A DNA stretch of 64,000 nucleotides from Serratia sp. H1w (GCF_000633355.1 NZ_AYMQ01000038.1:1-64000); one strand, 5' to 3'; shown: positions 1-9,702, numbered from the stretch's first letter. Numbers and translations are program-made. The notes: generated by a model not told the origin, from the letters alone.

Positions 1-10
1 CCGGTCTGTA

Positions 11-35
11 CAGGGAGAGGGTCGGGGTGAGGGGC
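11..35. repeat. REP-like palindromic repeat, partial copy
   Basis: GGGAGAGGG followed by GGGGTGAGGGG matches the right half of the dispersed element at 10250, 13341, 26925 and 27072. It lies just downstream of the histidine-kinase gene stop, the usual position for such elements. The copy runs off the start of the window, so its full length is unknown. Confidence 0.6.
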
Positions 36-53
36 TGAATAACCATCTAGCGC

Positions 54-1379
54 TTAGCTCCAGCGTGGCACACGCAGCGTGATCACCAGGCCGCCCTGCT
101 CGCCGTTATGTGCCTCAACCTGTCCACCGTGGGCCAGTACCACTTTACGGGTGATCGCCAGGCCCAGGCCGTAGCCTTTACCGGACATCGCCGATTTCAC
201 CCGGACAAAGGGATCAAAGATGCTGGAAAGCTTCGACTCTTCTACCCCCGGCCCCTGATCGCTGACTTGGATCTGGAACGACTGGTCGATGCGTGTCAAC
301 GCCACCGTAACCCGCTGGCCGTGGCTGGAAAAACGCAGGGCATTACGCACAATGTTCTCCACCGCCCTACGCATCAGTTCGGCATTGCCTTTCACGGTGT
401 ATTCCACATCGGAGCTGGCCTGCAAAACGATCTCTACGCCTGGGATCTGCGCCTCGTAGCGCGCATCATTGACCACCGCCTCCACCAGCCCGTAAAGGTC
501 GAAATACTCCTCGTCATCCGGCAAGCTGTTGTTCTCGGTACGTGACAGCGCCAGCAGTTCGCCAATCATCTTGTCCAACCGCCCGGCTTCATGCTCAATC
601 CGCTGTAACGAGTTCTCCACGTTGCTCGGATTTTGCCGCCCCAGACCAATAGCCAGCTGCAAGCGGGCCAGCGGTGAACGCAACTCATGGGAGACATCAT
701 GCAGCAATTGCTCACGGGCGCTGACCAACACTTCCAGCCGCTCTGCCATGCTGTCAAAGTCACGCGCCACCTCGGAAAGTTCGTCATGCCGCCGCCGCAT
801 CGCCGGGAACAGCCGCACCGCCAGATCGCCCTGCGCCACCCGCTCAAAACCGGCGCGCAGTTGTCGCATCGGGCGCGTCAGGTTCCAGGCCAACATGGCG
901 CTGAACAGCAACCCCCCCAGCCCACCGACCCACACCATCGGTTCCGGAATGTTCAGTAACCGCCAACGCTTGGCTGGCCGGTATTCGGCCCGTAGCCCTT
1001 CCACATCGTAGCTCAGCAGATAGCCCTGGTTGTCAGCTCCTTTGACCCATTCCACCATCTTGGTCGGCCTTTCCTTTACCTGGCTTTGCTCTGGTTCCTC
1101 AGCAGGAGGTTGAGCCGCTGGCGTCACGCTGAAGAAGCGCCGCTCAACTTCGGGCCAGTCTTCAACCATCGCGTTCAAAGCCGGCATTCCACCACTGTGT
1201 AACACCGAGGCCGCAGAGGTCAGTTGCAGACTGACAATACGCCGGGCCATGCTGTTTTCCGGCGATTCATGGCGATTGCCGTAGAACGCGAACGTCACCC
1301 ACAGCGCCTGGGTCATGATGATAAACGTCAGCCAGAAACCGAGCAGTATTTTCCAAAACAGTCTTCCGCGCATCGGCAT
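54..1379 (-). CDS. Sensor histidine kinase, CpxA-like
   Basis: Inner-membrane sensor kinase of a two-component system, 441 residues. An N-terminal membrane segment (about 8-32) and a second one (about 147-167) enclose a periplasmic domain of roughly 110 residues containing a Pro/Glu-rich acidic stretch (about 90-107). A HAMP linker follows (about 168-222). The dimerisation box reads LLHDVSHELRSPL with the phospho-accepting His at 231, then an N-box (ENIVRNALRFS) and G-boxes (DQGPGVE, GYGLGLAI). The kinase half resembles E. coli CpxA, but the sensor part does not obviously match, so the signal is unknown. It follows its response regulator with a one-base TAATG overlap, so the two are probably translationally coupled. 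I do not assign cpxA because this locus is beside cysM, not the usual cpx locus. Confidence 0.9.
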   Translation of the reverse strand: MPMRGRLFWKILLGFWLTFIIMTQALWVTFAFYGNRHESPENSMARRIVSLQLTSAASVLHSGGMPALNAMVEDWPEVERRFFSVTPAAQPPAEEPEQSQVKERPTKMVEWVKGADNQGYLLSYDVEGLRAEYRPAKRWRLLNIPEPMVWVGGLGGLLFSAMLAWNLTRPMRQLRAGFERVAQGDLAVRLFPAMRRRHDELSEVARDFDSMAERLEVLVSAREQLLHDVSHELRSPLARLQLAIGLGRQNPSNVENSLQRIEHEAGRLDKMIGELLALSRTENNSLPDDEEYFDLYGLVEAVVNDARYEAQIPGVEIVLQASSDVEYTVKGNAELMRRAVENIVRNALRFSSHGQRVTVALTRIDQSFQIQVSDQGPGVEESKLSSIFDPFVRVKSAMSGKGYGLGLAITRKVVLAHGGQVEAHNGEQGGLVITLRVPRWS

Positions 1380-2065
1380 TACCTGATGCGGTAACCGATA
1401 CTGCGCACGGTTTCAATGCTCAGTCGATTATCCGTTAGCGCGCCCAGCTTCTGGCGGATGTTGCTGATATGCACGTCCACGCTGCGATCGTAAGCCTCGC
1501 GCGGCCGCCCCAGCCCTTTCTCTGACAGTTCATCCTTCGAGACCACTCGTTCAGGCGAACGCAACAGCAGCTCCAGCAGATTGAACTCAGAGGCGGTGAG
1601 ATCGAACGCCTTTCCTTGCCATGCGCTGCTGCGGGTGGACGGGTTGAGCGTCAATTCGTTAAAGCTCAGAACAGAAACTTTATCCACCGCTTCCGGCTGC
1701 TCTTCAAACCGGCGCAATACCGCGCGCAGGCGTGCAACCAGTTCGCGCGGATAACAAGGTTTGGGCACGTAGTCGTCGGCCCCCATCTCCAGGCCGATCA
1801 CCCGGTCGATATTGTCACCCTTGGCCGTCAGCATAATGATCGGCAAGCGGCTCTTTTTACGTACTTCGCGCAGCACGTCGATGCCGCTCATGTCCGGCAG
1901 CATGATATCGAGGATCATCGCGGTATAATCGCCAGAAAGCGCCCCATCCACACCTGCCTTGCCGGTCAGCACCAGGGACGCGTTGAATCCTTCAGCCGTC
2001 AGGTATTCGCTCAGCATGGTGCCAAGTTCCAGATCGTCATCGACCAATAAAATTTTCATGCTCAC
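1379..2065 (-). CDS. OmpR/CpxR-family response regulator
   Basis: Cytoplasmic DNA-binding response regulator, 228 residues. The receiver domain occupies about 1-118, with acidic residues DDD at 9-11, the likely phosphorylated Asp53 (in ILDIMLPDMSG) and the conserved Lys of PKP. A winged-helix effector domain follows (about 130-228) with the typical LTASEFNLLELLL and RSVDVHISNIRQKLG segments and a terminal GYRIR. It is closest to CpxR among E. coli regulators by eye. The ATG is preceded by AAGGAG at good spacing. It is first in a two-gene operon with the kinase. Target genes cannot be read from the sequence. Confidence 0.92.
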   Translation of the reverse strand: MSMKILLVDDDLELGTMLSEYLTAEGFNASLVLTGKAGVDGALSGDYTAMILDIMLPDMSGIDVLREVRKKSRLPIIMLTAKGDNIDRVIGLEMGADDYVPKPCYPRELVARLRAVLRRFEEQPEAVDKVSVLSFNELTLNPSTRSSAWQGKAFDLTASEFNLLELLLRSPERVVSKDELSEKGLGRPREAYDRSVDVHISNIRQKLGALTDNRLSIETVRSIGYRIR

Positions 2066-2216
2066 TCCTTCGCTGATTTGCCGCCATTTTCGCGTCTATT
2101 GCCCCGCAACGCAGCCGGTTTTACCTAATCCTTACAATATGCGAACGCTGGCAGAAAATCGAATTGGAGACATTGGGAAGAGGGTCGGATAAAAGGCAAG
2201 AAGGGTATTAGAAAAT

Positions 2217-2244
2217 CGGTAGTGGAGTGAACATGCCACTACCG
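2217..2244 (-). terminator. Terminator after cysM
   Basis: Perfect 9-bp stem CGGTAGTGG/CCACTACCG around a 10-base loop. On the minus strand it is followed by ATTTTC. It lies 13 bases beyond the cysM stop and separates cysM from the two-component genes. Confidence 0.65.
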
Positions 2245-2256
2245 ACAATCACTCGG

Positions 2257-3138
2257 CTATGAGAATACGCCGGTAGACAGATAGCGGTCACCGCGATCGC
2301 AAATAATGGCGACAATGACGCTGCCAGGGTTGGCCGCAGCGATGCGTAACGCACCGGCTACGGCACCGCCGGAGCTGACGCCACAGAAGATACCTTCGCG
2401 CTGTGCCAGTTGGCGCATGGTCTGTTCCGCTTCGCTTTGTGCCATATCCAGCACCTGATCCACCAGCTCAGAGCGAAAAATGCCCGGCAAATAGGCCGGT
2501 GACCAACGGCGGATCCCCGGAATGCTGCTACCTTCAGCGGGCTGTAATCCGATGATCTTCACCTGCGAACTTTGGCTTTTCAGATAGCCACCAACGCCGG
2601 TAATGGTGCCGGTGGTACCCATGCTGGAAACGAAATGGCTGATGCGGCCTGCGGTCTGTTGCCAGATTTCCGGCCCGGTGGTAGTGAAATGTGCGTAGGG
2701 ATTATCCAGATTATTGAACTGATCCAACACCTTGCCCTGCCCCTGCTGCTGCATCTCCAGCGCCAGATCACGCGCCCCTTCCATCCCCTGTTCGCGGCTG
2801 ACCAGGATCAGTTCGGCACCATAGGCACGCATCGCCGCCTGGCGTTCCATGCTCATGTTTTCCGGCATCAGCAGCTTCAGCGTGTAGCCTTTCATCGCAC
2901 AGATCATTGCCAGCGCGATACCGGTATTACCACTGGTAGCCTCGATCAGCGTGTCGCCCGGCTGGATTTCACCGCGCAGTTCCGCCTGCTGGATCATCCC
3001 CAACGCGGCACGATCCTTCACCGAACCCGCCGGATTGTTGCCCTCCAGCTTGACCCAGATTTCACTGTCCAGCCCCTCGGCCAGTCGTTGTAGTTTTACT
3101 AACGGTGTATTACCGATGCACTGTTCCAGCGTGGTCAC
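2257..3138 (-). CDS. cysM: Cysteine synthase B (O-acetylserine/thiosulfate sulfhydrylase)
   Basis: PLP enzyme making cysteine from O-acetylserine and sulfide, or S-sulfocysteine from thiosulfate. It has 293 residues; E. coli CysM has 303. The opening TLEQCIGNTPLVKLQRL and the PLP-lysine motif NNPAGSVKDRAA are almost those of E. coli CysM. The TSGNTGIALA phosphate/substrate loop, the VSSMGTTGTITGV loop and the ending DRGDRYLSTGVF are also present. The start is GTG (E. coli also uses GTG here as I recall); no ATG fits. It is the last gene after cysPTWA, as in E. coli, but a clear intrinsic terminator lies between cysA and cysM, so expression may depend on readthrough or its own promoter. Confidence 0.97.
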   Translation of the reverse strand: MTTLEQCIGNTPLVKLQRLAEGLDSEIWVKLEGNNPAGSVKDRAALGMIQQAELRGEIQPGDTLIEATSGNTGIALAMICAMKGYTLKLLMPENMSMERQAAMRAYGAELILVSREQGMEGARDLALEMQQQGQGKVLDQFNNLDNPYAHFTTTGPEIWQQTAGRISHFVSSMGTTGTITGVGGYLKSQSSQVKIIGLQPAEGSSIPGIRRWSPAYLPGIFRSELVDQVLDMAQSEAEQTMRQLAQREGIFCGVSSGGAVAGALRIAAANPGSVIVAIICDRGDRYLSTGVFS

Positions 3139-3163
3139 AATCGTTGCCTGTATATGAAGTAAA

Positions 3164-3185
3164 AAGGCAACCCAAAGGTTGCCTT
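3164..3185 (-). terminator. Intrinsic terminator/attenuator between cysA and cysM
   Basis: AAGGCAACC/GGTTGCCTT 9-bp stem with a CAAA/TTTG tetraloop, followed on the minus strand by TTTTTA. It lies between the cysA stop and the cysM GTG, inside what is usually drawn as one operon, so it probably lowers cysM transcription relative to the transporter genes. Confidence 0.75.
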
Positions 3186-3212
3186 GAAATGGGAGTAATA
3201 GGTTAGAAACTA

Positions 3213-4301
3213 TCAGGCGCTTTTCGCTAACGCAACCGGTTGTAGCAATTGTTCACCGGCGTAGAGGCGGGCATTCAGGCTGCCAACGTAATAACGGTCG
3301 CCGCGAACTGGCGTGACATGGCCTTCCGACATAATCACGCTGATCGGCTCCTGATGCCAACCAATCGGCTGTACGGTCAACTGCCAGAAATGGCCGCGTG
3401 GGCTGACTTCCAACACCTGTACCGGCAATGGGCAGCGGGTGCTGCAATCGGTGCCGATCTCCATTTCCCACGGACGCAGGAACAGCTCGACACTGCCCTG
3501 GTGCATTGGCTGGAACGACAGCGGCCATTGGTGAGCGCCCACAAACAGTTGGGAACCACGAATTTCACCGTTCAGGCGGTTCACTTCGCCCATAAACTCC
3601 AGCACGAAACGGGTTGCCGGCTCGCGCATGATCTCGGTCGGCGACCCCACCTGTTCGATATTCCCCTGGCTCATCACCACGATACGGTCAGCGACTTCCA
3701 TCGCTTCTTCCTGATCGTGGGTGACGAACACGCTGGTGAACTTCAGTTCTTCATGCAGTTGACGCAACCAGCGGCGCAATTCTTTACGCACCTGAGCATC
3801 CAGCGCACCAAACGGCTCATCCAGCAGCAGGATTTGGGGTTCTACCGCCAACGCACGCGCCAAAGCCACACGCTGCTTCTGGCCACCGGAAAGCTGCGAC
3901 GGGTAGCGGTTGGCCAGATGACCCAACTGCACCATCTCCAGCAACTGTGTGACTTTCTGTTTGATCGCCGCCGCATTCGGACGTTCGCGGCGTGGCAACA
4001 CGCTCAGGCCAAAGGCGATATTGTCGAATACCGTCATATGGCGGAACAGCGCATAGTGTTGGAACACGAAACCGACACGGCGGTCACGCGCATGCACGCG
4101 GCTGACATCGGTGCCGTGGAAGCCCAGCTTACCGCTGCTCTGGCTTTCCAGCCCGGCGATGATACGCAGCAAGGTAGTCTTGCCAGAGCCTGACGGACCT
4201 AACAGCGCCACCATCTCACCGGAGGGAATATCGAGCGAGATATCGTTCAATACCTTGGTACGACCAAAAGACTTGTTGATACCGTTAATCTCAATGCTCA
4301 T
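3213..4301 (-). CDS. cysA: Sulfate/thiosulfate ABC importer ATPase
   Basis: ATP-binding subunit of the CysPTWA importer, acting at the inner face of the membrane. The protein has 362 residues from [15 protein letters not shown]. Walker A is GPSGSGKTT, the signature motif is [16 protein letters not shown], Walker B is [12 protein letters not shown], and the switch His is in [12 protein letters not shown]-terminal TOBE-type regulatory domain follows (about 240-362). I chose the ATG at 4301 because it matches the E. coli start and has GAGGAAAATC before it; a longer frame exists to 4328 but lacks support. It overlaps the end of cysW by 11 bases, consistent with coupled translation. Confidence 0.97.
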   Translation of the reverse strand: MSIEINGINKSFGRTKVLNDISLDIPSGEMVALLGPSGSGKTTLLRIIAGLESQSSGKLGFHGTDVSRVHARDRRVGFVFQHYALFRHMTVFDNIAFGLSVLPRRERPNAAAIKQKVTQLLEMVQLGHLANRYPSQLSGGQKQRVALARALAVEPQILLLDEPFGALDAQVRKELRRWLRQLHEELKFTSVFVTHDQEEAMEVADRIVVMSQGNIEQVGSPTEIMREPATRFVLEFMGEVNRLNGEIRGSQLFVGAHQWPLSFQPMHQGSVELFLRPWEMEIGTDCSTRCPLPVQVLEVSPRGHFWQLTVQPIGWHQEPISVIMSEGHVTPVRGDRYYVGSLNARLYAGEQLLQPVALAKSA

Positions 4302-5166
4302 GATTTTCCTCCCGCTCGAGACGCGCATCCTGACGCGCCAGGCGCCATTGCAGTCCGCTTTTCAAAAATAGGGTGACGATCGCCATCAGGGTCAGCAGTG
4401 CCGCAGCGGTAAATGCCCCGGCGGTGTTGTAATCCTGATGCAGTAATTCCACTTGCAGTGGCAAGGTATAGGTCTCGCCACGAATAGAGCCGGACACCAC
4501 CGATACCGCACCAAACTCGCCAATCGCGCGGGCATTGGTCAGCACCACGCCGTACAACAATGCCCAGCGGATGTTCGGTAAGGTGACACGGCGGAACATC
4601 TGCCAGCCGGAAGCGCCCAACAGCACGGCAGCTTCGTCTTCCTGGCTGCCCTGGCTCATCATCAGCGGCACCAGTTCACGCACCACAAACGGACAGGTCA
4701 CGAATATGGTGACCAACACCATGCCCGGCCAGGCGAACATCAGTTGAATGTCGTGGGCATCCAGCCAGCCGCCAATCGGGCCGTTGGTGCCGTAAAACAG
4801 CAGATACAGCAGCCCCGCCACTACCGGCGACACCGCAAACGGCATATCAAACAGCGTCAGCAGCAGTTGACGGCCTGGGAAGGTAAAGCGTGTGACCAAC
4901 CAAGCCAGCAAAGTCCCGAATACCAGATTGACCGGCACGGTGATCAGAGCCACCAGCACCGTCAGCCAGATGGCGTGCAGCATGTCCGGATCCGACAGGT
5001 TATGCCATACAGCGCCCACACCGGAGGAGAATGCCTCGATAAAGATCATCACCATCGGCACGACCAGCAGCAGGATGGAGAACAGCGCGCCGATGGCGAT
5101 CAGCGTCCACTTCCCCCAATTCACGCGTGGACGCGCTGCGCCGTTCAGGGCGGTAACATCAGCCAT
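4291..5166 (-). CDS. cysW: Sulfate/thiosulfate ABC importer permease CysW
   Basis: Integral membrane permease partner of CysT, 291 residues, the same length as E. coli CysW. It has about six membrane segments, beginning near residues 20-42. The EAA loop that contacts CysA reads [22 protein letters not shown], here about 175-197. It starts with ATG overlapping the cysT stop by one base (TGATG) and has GGAGGT upstream inside the cysT end. It ends inside the cysA start region. Regulation should follow the operon promoter before cysP (CysB and sulfur limitation in relatives). Confidence 0.97.
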   Translation of the reverse strand: MADVTALNGAARPRVNWGKWTLIAIGALFSILLLVVPMVMIFIEAFSSGVGAVWHNLSDPDMLHAIWLTVLVALITVPVNLVFGTLLAWLVTRFTFPGRQLLLTLFDMPFAVSPVVAGLLYLLFYGTNGPIGGWLDAHDIQLMFAWPGMVLVTIFVTCPFVVRELVPLMMSQGSQEDEAAVLLGASGWQMFRRVTLPNIRWALLYGVVLTNARAIGEFGAVSVVSGSIRGETYTLPLQVELLHQDYNTAGAFTAAALLTLMAIVTLFLKSGLQWRLARQDARLEREENHEH

Positions 5167-5999
5167 CAGTGACCTCCAATACGGCGGCCAAAGCGGCTCT
5201 GCAAAGTGTTAATCGCAAACAGCAGCAACAGCGATGCCGCCAGGATCACCGAGGCAATCGCACTGGCTGCCGGGTAATCGAATTCCTGTAAGCGCACAAA
5301 AATCATCAAGGACGTCACTTCGGTTTTCCAGGCGATATTGCCGGCGATAAAAATCACCGCGCCGAATTCCCCCAGGCTGCGGGTAAACGACAGCGCCGTC
5401 CCCGCCAACAGCGCGGGTGCAACCTCTGGCAATACCACACGGCGGAAGCTCTGCCAGCGGGTCGCCCCGAGCGTTTCGGCAGCCTCTTCATACTCCGGCC
5501 CCAACTCTTCCAGCACCGGTTGTACCGTGCGCACGACGAAAGGAATGCTGGTAAAGGCCATCGCTACCGCGATCCCCAGCCAGGTGAATGAAACCTTGAT
5601 ATCAAAATGCGCCAGCCATTGACCGTACCAGCCGGTGGTCGAAAACAGCCCCGCCAGCGTCAGACCGGCCACCGCCGTAGGCAGCGCAAACGGCAAATCC
5701 ATCAGGCCATCCAGCAAGGAGCGACCAGGAAACTCGTAACGGGTCAGGATCCAGGCCATCAACATGCCAAATACCGCGTTGAAAATACTGGCAACCCCTG
5801 CTGCCAACAGCGTCACTTTATAAGCGGCTACCACCTGTGGATTGGTGATCACTTCCCAATACTGTGCCAGGCTCATCTGCGCCAGCTGCATCACCAGCGC
5901 GCTGAGCGGCAACAGCAAAATCAGGCAGGTGAAAAGCAGGCTGCTTCCCAGACTGAGAGTGAACCCAGGCAGAACCCGCTTGCTGGCCATCGAAAACAT
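5166..5999 (-). CDS. cysT: Sulfate/thiosulfate ABC importer permease CysT (CysU)
   Basis: Second permease of the CysPTWA importer, 277 residues. The N-terminus RVLPGFTLSLGSSLLF and the EAA loop (EYEEAAETLGATRWQSFRRV) are nearly identical to E. coli CysT. Multiple hydrophobic segments start near residue 14. The start ATG overlaps the cysP stop by one base (TAATG). The four genes cysP-T-W-A overlap or abut, so equal synthesis of the subunits is expected. CysT and CysW share the same fold and are probably an old duplication within the family. Confidence 0.97.
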   Translation of the reverse strand: MFSMASKRVLPGFTLSLGSSLLFTCLILLLPLSALVMQLAQMSLAQYWEVITNPQVVAAYKVTLLAAGVASIFNAVFGMLMAWILTRYEFPGRSLLDGLMDLPFALPTAVAGLTLAGLFSTTGWYGQWLAHFDIKVSFTWLGIAVAMAFTSIPFVVRTVQPVLEELGPEYEEAAETLGATRWQSFRRVVLPEVAPALLAGTALSFTRSLGEFGAVIFIAGNIAWKTEVTSLMIFVRLQEFDYPAASAIASVILAASLLLLFAINTLQSRFGRRIGGH

Positions 6000-7021
6000 T
6001 ACTTATGCCCTGCCGCTAACAGTTGATCCAATTCACCACCGGTTGCAAAGTGGGCAGTCATTACCTGCGGCCAGCCGCCAAACTGATCTTCCACGCTGAA
6101 CAGCTTGGTGTCTGGGAACTGGCCTTTGGCCGCCGCCATCACCTGCGCGTCATTAACGCGATAATAGAAGCTGGTGATCAGTTTCTGCGCCGCCGGGCTA
6201 TAGAGATAGTTCAGGTACTCTTTCGCCACCTGCTCGGTGCCGTTTTTCTCGACGTTTTTGTCCACCCAGGCTACCGGGAACTCAGCCAGAATATCGACCG
6301 GTGGCACGATCACTTCATATTTGTCTTCACCGTACTGTTTGCGGATGTTGTTCACTTCCGATTCGAAGCTGATCAGCACATCACCCAGGCCACGTTCGAC
6401 AAAGGTCGTCGTTGCACCACGGCCGCCGGTATCAAACACCACCACGTTCTTCAGGAAGCGGGTCATGAACTCACGGGTCTTGGCCTGATCGTTGCCGTCG
6501 GCCTGGCTGGCAGCACCCCAGGCGGCCAGATAAGTGTAACGGCCATTACCAGAGGTTTTCGGATTCGGGAATACCAGCTTCACGTCATCACGCACCAGAT
6601 CGCTCCAGGTGTGGATCCCTTTCGGGTTGTCCTTGCGTACCAGGAAGGCCATGGTGGAATAGAAAGGTGAGCTGTTGTTCGGCAGGCGTTGCTGCCAGTC
6701 TGCCGGGATCAACTGGCCACGGTCGTGCAGGATTTGCACGTCGCTGACCTGGTTATAGGTGACGACATCGGCACGCAGACCCTGCAAAATCGCCAGCGCC
6801 TGTTTGGAAGAGCCGGCGTGGGACTGCTTGATGGTCAGTTTGTCGTTCGGATGCTGCTGATCCCACTGCTTTTCAAAACCAGGATTCAGCGCGGAAAACA
6901 GTTCGCGGGAGACGTCATAAGAGCTGTTGAGCAATTCTGCCGCCGAGACCGTGCCGCTGGCTAACAATGCAGCCACCAGCCAACCTTGCAACAGCGTATT
7001 TTTTACCCGGGAATGTTTCAT
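5999..7021 (-). CDS. cysP: Thiosulfate/sulfate periplasmic binding protein
   Basis: Periplasmic solute-binding protein feeding CysTWA, 340 residues from [12 protein letters not shown]. The signal peptide covers about 1-28, with cleavage near VSA-AELLN. The mature start [14 protein letters not shown] and the segments [20 protein letters not shown] and [19 protein letters not shown] are those of CysP, including the anion-binding SHAGSS turn. I chose the ATG at 7021 because AAGGTG sits at correct spacing; an in-frame GTG 15 bases upstream would place the ribosome site inside the gene. It is the first gene of the operon. Confidence 0.97.
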   Translation of the reverse strand: MKHSRVKNTLLQGWLVAALLASGTVSAAELLNSSYDVSRELFSALNPGFEKQWDQQHPNDKLTIKQSHAGSSKQALAILQGLRADVVTYNQVSDVQILHDRGQLIPADWQQRLPNNSSPFYSTMAFLVRKDNPKGIHTWSDLVRDDVKLVFPNPKTSGNGRYTYLAAWGAASQADGNDQAKTREFMTRFLKNVVVFDTGGRGATTTFVERGLGDVLISFESEVNNIRKQYGEDKYEVIVPPVDILAEFPVAWVDKNVEKNGTEQVAKEYLNYLYSPAAQKLITSFYYRVNDAQVMAAAKGQFPDTKLFSVEDQFGGWPQVMTAHFATGGELDQLLAAGHK

Positions 7022-7160
7022 TCTGCACCTTATCACTGAGTCTTGCCGCCGGGCTTACGCCCTGATTATGACCAGTGTATTTATAACTTGATGCAGACCT
7101 GTAACGCTTTTATATACCGTTTAGTGATTTTCAAGCATCAAACGCTATAAGGCAGGAGGG
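7022..7160 (-). promoter_or_regulatory. Probable cysP promoter region
   Basis: AT-rich upstream region of the cys operon with several TATAA/TATATA-type blocks on the minus strand (for example near 7078 and 7112). In relatives this promoter is activated by CysB with N-acetylserine. CysB sites are too degenerate for me to place by eye, so the assignment is from context only. Confidence 0.35.
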
Positions 7161-7252
7161 GAGCGGTTCACCGCAGAGGGAGGGGAAAACCGGGGCCAGC
7201 GGAACTGGCCCAGGAATGATGGCAAAGCGGCAATGCTGGCGAGTTTGTCTTG

Positions 7253-7275
7253 TAGGGGCGCCGCATGCTGCGCCC
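7253..7275. repeat. Short palindromic repeat (GGGGCGC..GCGCCC type)
   Basis: GGGGCGC and GCGCCC arms flank CGCATGCT, lying between cysP and yfeX. It has no T-run on either side, so it is not a standard terminator. It looks like an intergenic palindrome family distinct from the longer REP-like element, but I see no second full copy here. Confidence 0.35.
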
Positions 7276-7325
7276 TTTAGCCGCATGCAGAGCCCGTTTA
7301 ACCGCCCACATAGGAGCCAATCAAA

Positions 7326-8225
7326 TTAAAGCGACATCAAACGCGTCAGTGAAGGTGCAAAGTAGTAACTGCCGGTCACCGCACGGCTGAAACGCAGCAT
7401 TGCATCATGCTTGCCATCCAACTCGCCGAACATGCTCAACAACTGCTGTTCGATGTTATGCAGACGCGCGCAATAGGCGATGAAATACAGGCCATGTTTG
7501 CCGCTGGCGGTGCCATAAGGCAGGCTCTGGCGCAAAATTTTCAGCCCTTTGCCGTCTTCTTTCAGATCGACACGGCTGACGTGCGAGGTATCTGGGCGTT
7601 GCTCCGGCGGCAGCTCTTCGCTGTCGTGCTTGGTGCGGCCAATGATCTGCTCTTGCTGCTCGGTGGTGAAACGCTGCCACTGGCGCAGGTTGTGCTCGTA
7701 ACGCTGTACCAGCACGTAGCTGCCGCCTTCGTCTTCTTCGCCTGCGCCAATCACCGCCACTTCTGGGCGCTGCTCGCCCTGCGGGTTTTCGGTGCCGTCG
7801 ATAAAGCCGCTCAGATCGCGCTCTTCTACCCAGCGGAAACCGTGCGTTTCTTCTTCAATGCGAATAGTGTTGCCAAACGCGGCCAGAGCGGCCTGCGCCA
7901 AGGTAAAGTTGACGTCATGACGCAGCGATTGAATATGGATCAGCATATCGCGCTGAGTTGCCGGTGCCAGCCCTTTGCCCAGCGGTGCGAAAGGCTTCAG
8001 TTCTTTGGCACCCTGGCCGTTGGAAAGGTCATGCCAAACGTCGGAACCAAAGGCAATCACCGCCCCTAAATGCGCATCTGGAAACTGTTGCTGCAACTCG
8101 CCGAGCACCTGACAAAACTGTTTGCAACCCTGGCGCAGATCGACGAATTCGCCCTGCACCATCGCTTCCATAAAAATGCCAAAACGGCAGTGTTCCAGCA
8201 GGATGCCGCTCTGAACCTGTGTCAT
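7326..8225 (-). CDS. yfeX: Dye-decolourising-type haem peroxidase YfeX
   Basis: Haem-binding Dyp-type peroxidase, 299 residues, the length of E. coli YfeX. The distal-pocket motif GFIDGTENP holds Asp143. The proximal haem ligand His215 lies in SHVSRVD and the catalytic Arg is 232, the same numbering I know for E. coli. Proposed roles in E. coli are porphyrinogen oxidation or, more disputed, iron release from haem. There is no signal peptide, so it is cytoplasmic. The start ATG has GAGGACAAC upstream. It is followed upstream by yfeY and yfeZ as in E. coli. Confidence 0.96.
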   Translation of the reverse strand: MTQVQSGILLEHCRFGIFMEAMVQGEFVDLRQGCKQFCQVLGELQQQFPDAHLGAVIAFGSDVWHDLSNGQGAKELKPFAPLGKGLAPATQRDMLIHIQSLRHDVNFTLAQAALAAFGNTIRIEEETHGFRWVEERDLSGFIDGTENPQGEQRPEVAVIGAGEEDEGGSYVLVQRYEHNLRQWQRFTTEQQEQIIGRTKHDSEELPPEQRPDTSHVSRVDLKEDGKGLKILRQSLPYGTASGKHGLYFIAYCARLHNIEQQLLSMFGELDGKHDAMLRFSRAVTGSYYFAPSLTRLMSL

Positions 8226-8374
8226 GTTGTTGTCCTCAAGACCTGAATCGGGTAACAGGTTTCCCTGTTATAAACGCGTAATAGCATAACGTATCGCAGG
8301 CTGATTGCCTTGCCCGAACGCAAAGAAAATAGGGTTTTAGGCGGGCACACCGGTAGGTGCGCCCACAATGAGAA

Positions 8375-8959
8375 TTATTGCGCTTTGGCATGCCAGATGA
8401 TTTTGCTCACCGTCCAGCTTTGCAGGGTATCATCCGGTGGGATCAGATCTTGCGGGCCAGCCCATTTGCCAGTGAAGATATAGCTGACATTGCGGCTTTG
8501 CTCCGCCACGCATTCGACCTTGCCGGCATCCTCGCCTTCGGCCGGTCTACAGGCACCGTAGGCCTTGCTGAACAGTTCGCTAAACGGTGTGCCCAGCTTG
8601 CTGCCCCATTCGGTGGCGATCTTGGCGTCCATCACGTCAACCCGCTGCACGTGGCCTTTCGGTTCCCCGGTGATCACCAGCTTCACGTCATCTCCGTCCA
8701 GCGCCTGGAAGTAGGACACAATCTGCCCCTGGTTGGTCGCCATCCCGCCACGCATGCGGTAGTTGTTATTCAGACCCTGACCAATCGCCGCCTCCGTCAT
8801 AGGGGTACCGGCTCCCACATCACCGACGCCTTTAGCGCTCACCTGCACGCTGCCGCCAAACCAGTTGAACGGCGACAGGCTGGACCAGGAAAAGTTTGAC
8901 ATGGCCGAACAGCCGGTCAACAACAGCGGTAGCCCTAACAGCAGTGGGCGAATATTCAT
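8375..8959 (-). CDS. yfeY: YfeY family lipoprotein (RpoE-regulated in E. coli)
   Basis: Predicted outer-membrane-associated lipoprotein of unknown function, 194 residues. The signal peptide ends in the lipobox LLTGC with Cys17 as the lipidated residue. The body has no recognisable enzyme motif. The identification rests on position between yfeX and yfeZ and on length. AAGGAGCT precedes the ATG at 8959. In E. coli the gene belongs to the sigma-E envelope-stress set; I could not find a convincing sigma-E promoter by eye. Confidence 0.85.
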   Translation of the reverse strand: MNIRPLLLGLPLLLTGCSAMSNFSWSSLSPFNWFGGSVQVSAKGVGDVGAGTPMTEAAIGQGLNNNYRMRGGMATNQGQIVSYFQALDGDDVKLVITGEPKGHVQRVDVMDAKIATEWGSKLGTPFSELFSKAYGACRPAEGEDAGKVECVAEQSRNVSYIFTGKWAGPQDLIPPDDTLQSWTVSKIIWHAKAQ

Positions 8960-9079
8960 TCATAGCTCCTTAACATCAAACACATCGGCGACAGGCAGGC
9001 TCTCATAACCGCGGAGGCTGCGCCATCAATTGCCAGATTGGAGTGCGTAAATTGGGAAAAGTGCCGCAGTTTTTAACAA

Positions 9080-9544
9080 TTAACCGGCCTCATCCTGCGG
9101 GATAAAACAGGCGCGCAAACGCTGATTCATTAACAGATACCCCATCGCCAGTACATCCAGCAGCACCAGCAACAGATCCAGCGGAGGCTCATTGCTATCT
9201 TGCTGCCACAGGCTGTAAAGCGAACCAAGCAGTGCCGCTGCCAGCGAAACCACCAGCACCCAACGCCAACAGCGCCACAGACGGGGCCAATGCTGGCGGC
9301 GGCCGCCAATCAGAAAGGCCAACGCCGCCGGTAATCCCAGCAGCATGCCGTACCAAAAACGCTGGCTATCCGGGTAAAACAGTTGCAGCAGGCCGCTGCC
9401 CTGATCGCGGGAGGTTCCCGCCATCACAAACAGCAGCCAGGTACGAGCCTGCAAGATCAGTACGCCCCAAAACCACAGCGGCAACCGTAGCATACCGTGC
9501 TGATCGTAATCGTCCGGTGAAAACCGGTGTGTTGACGCCTTCAA
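9080..9544 (-). CDS. yfeZ: YfeZ family inner-membrane protein (DUF2919)
   Basis: Small polytopic membrane protein, 154 residues if started at the TTG at 9544, which has AAGGAAC at good spacing and gives a length close to E. coli YfeZ. A longer frame to 9607 also begins with TTG but lacks a ribosome site. The conserved opening is HRFSPDDYDQHGMLRLPLWFW. About four hydrophobic segments follow (roughly 25-45, 70-90, 103-123, 130-145). The function is unknown. It reads in the same direction as yfeY. Confidence 0.8.
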   Translation of the reverse strand: MKASTHRFSPDDYDQHGMLRLPLWFWGVLILQARTWLLFVMAGTSRDQGSGLLQLFYPDSQRFWYGMLLGLPAALAFLIGGRRQHWPRLWRCWRWVLVVSLAAALLGSLYSLWQQDSNEPPLDLLLVLLDVLAMGYLLMNQRLRACFIPQDEAG

Positions 9545-9614
9545 ACGCTGTTCCTTGCCGATGTTATGATTACCCTTGCAAATGGCGGCAACGATCCCCA
9601 ATTTCAATGTCCAG

Positions 9615-9631
9615 CTTAAGAAGCTCTTAAG
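9615..9631 (+). promoter_or_regulatory. Perfect PmrA/QseB-type box upstream of the ygiW paralogue
   Basis: CTTAAG-AAGCT-CTTAAG: two identical hexamers with a 5-base gap, which is the direct-repeat architecture known for PmrA (BasR) and QseB sites. It lies about 72 bases before the ygiW-like ATG. A TTTAAT block (9642-9647) downstream could serve as a -10. Binding is inferred, not shown. Confidence 0.55.
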
Positions 9632-9702
9632 ATCCTTATGGTTTAATCAGGCTATCTCCCGCTGACGGGAAATTATTCAGACCACTGATAAGGAAGACTC
9701 AG

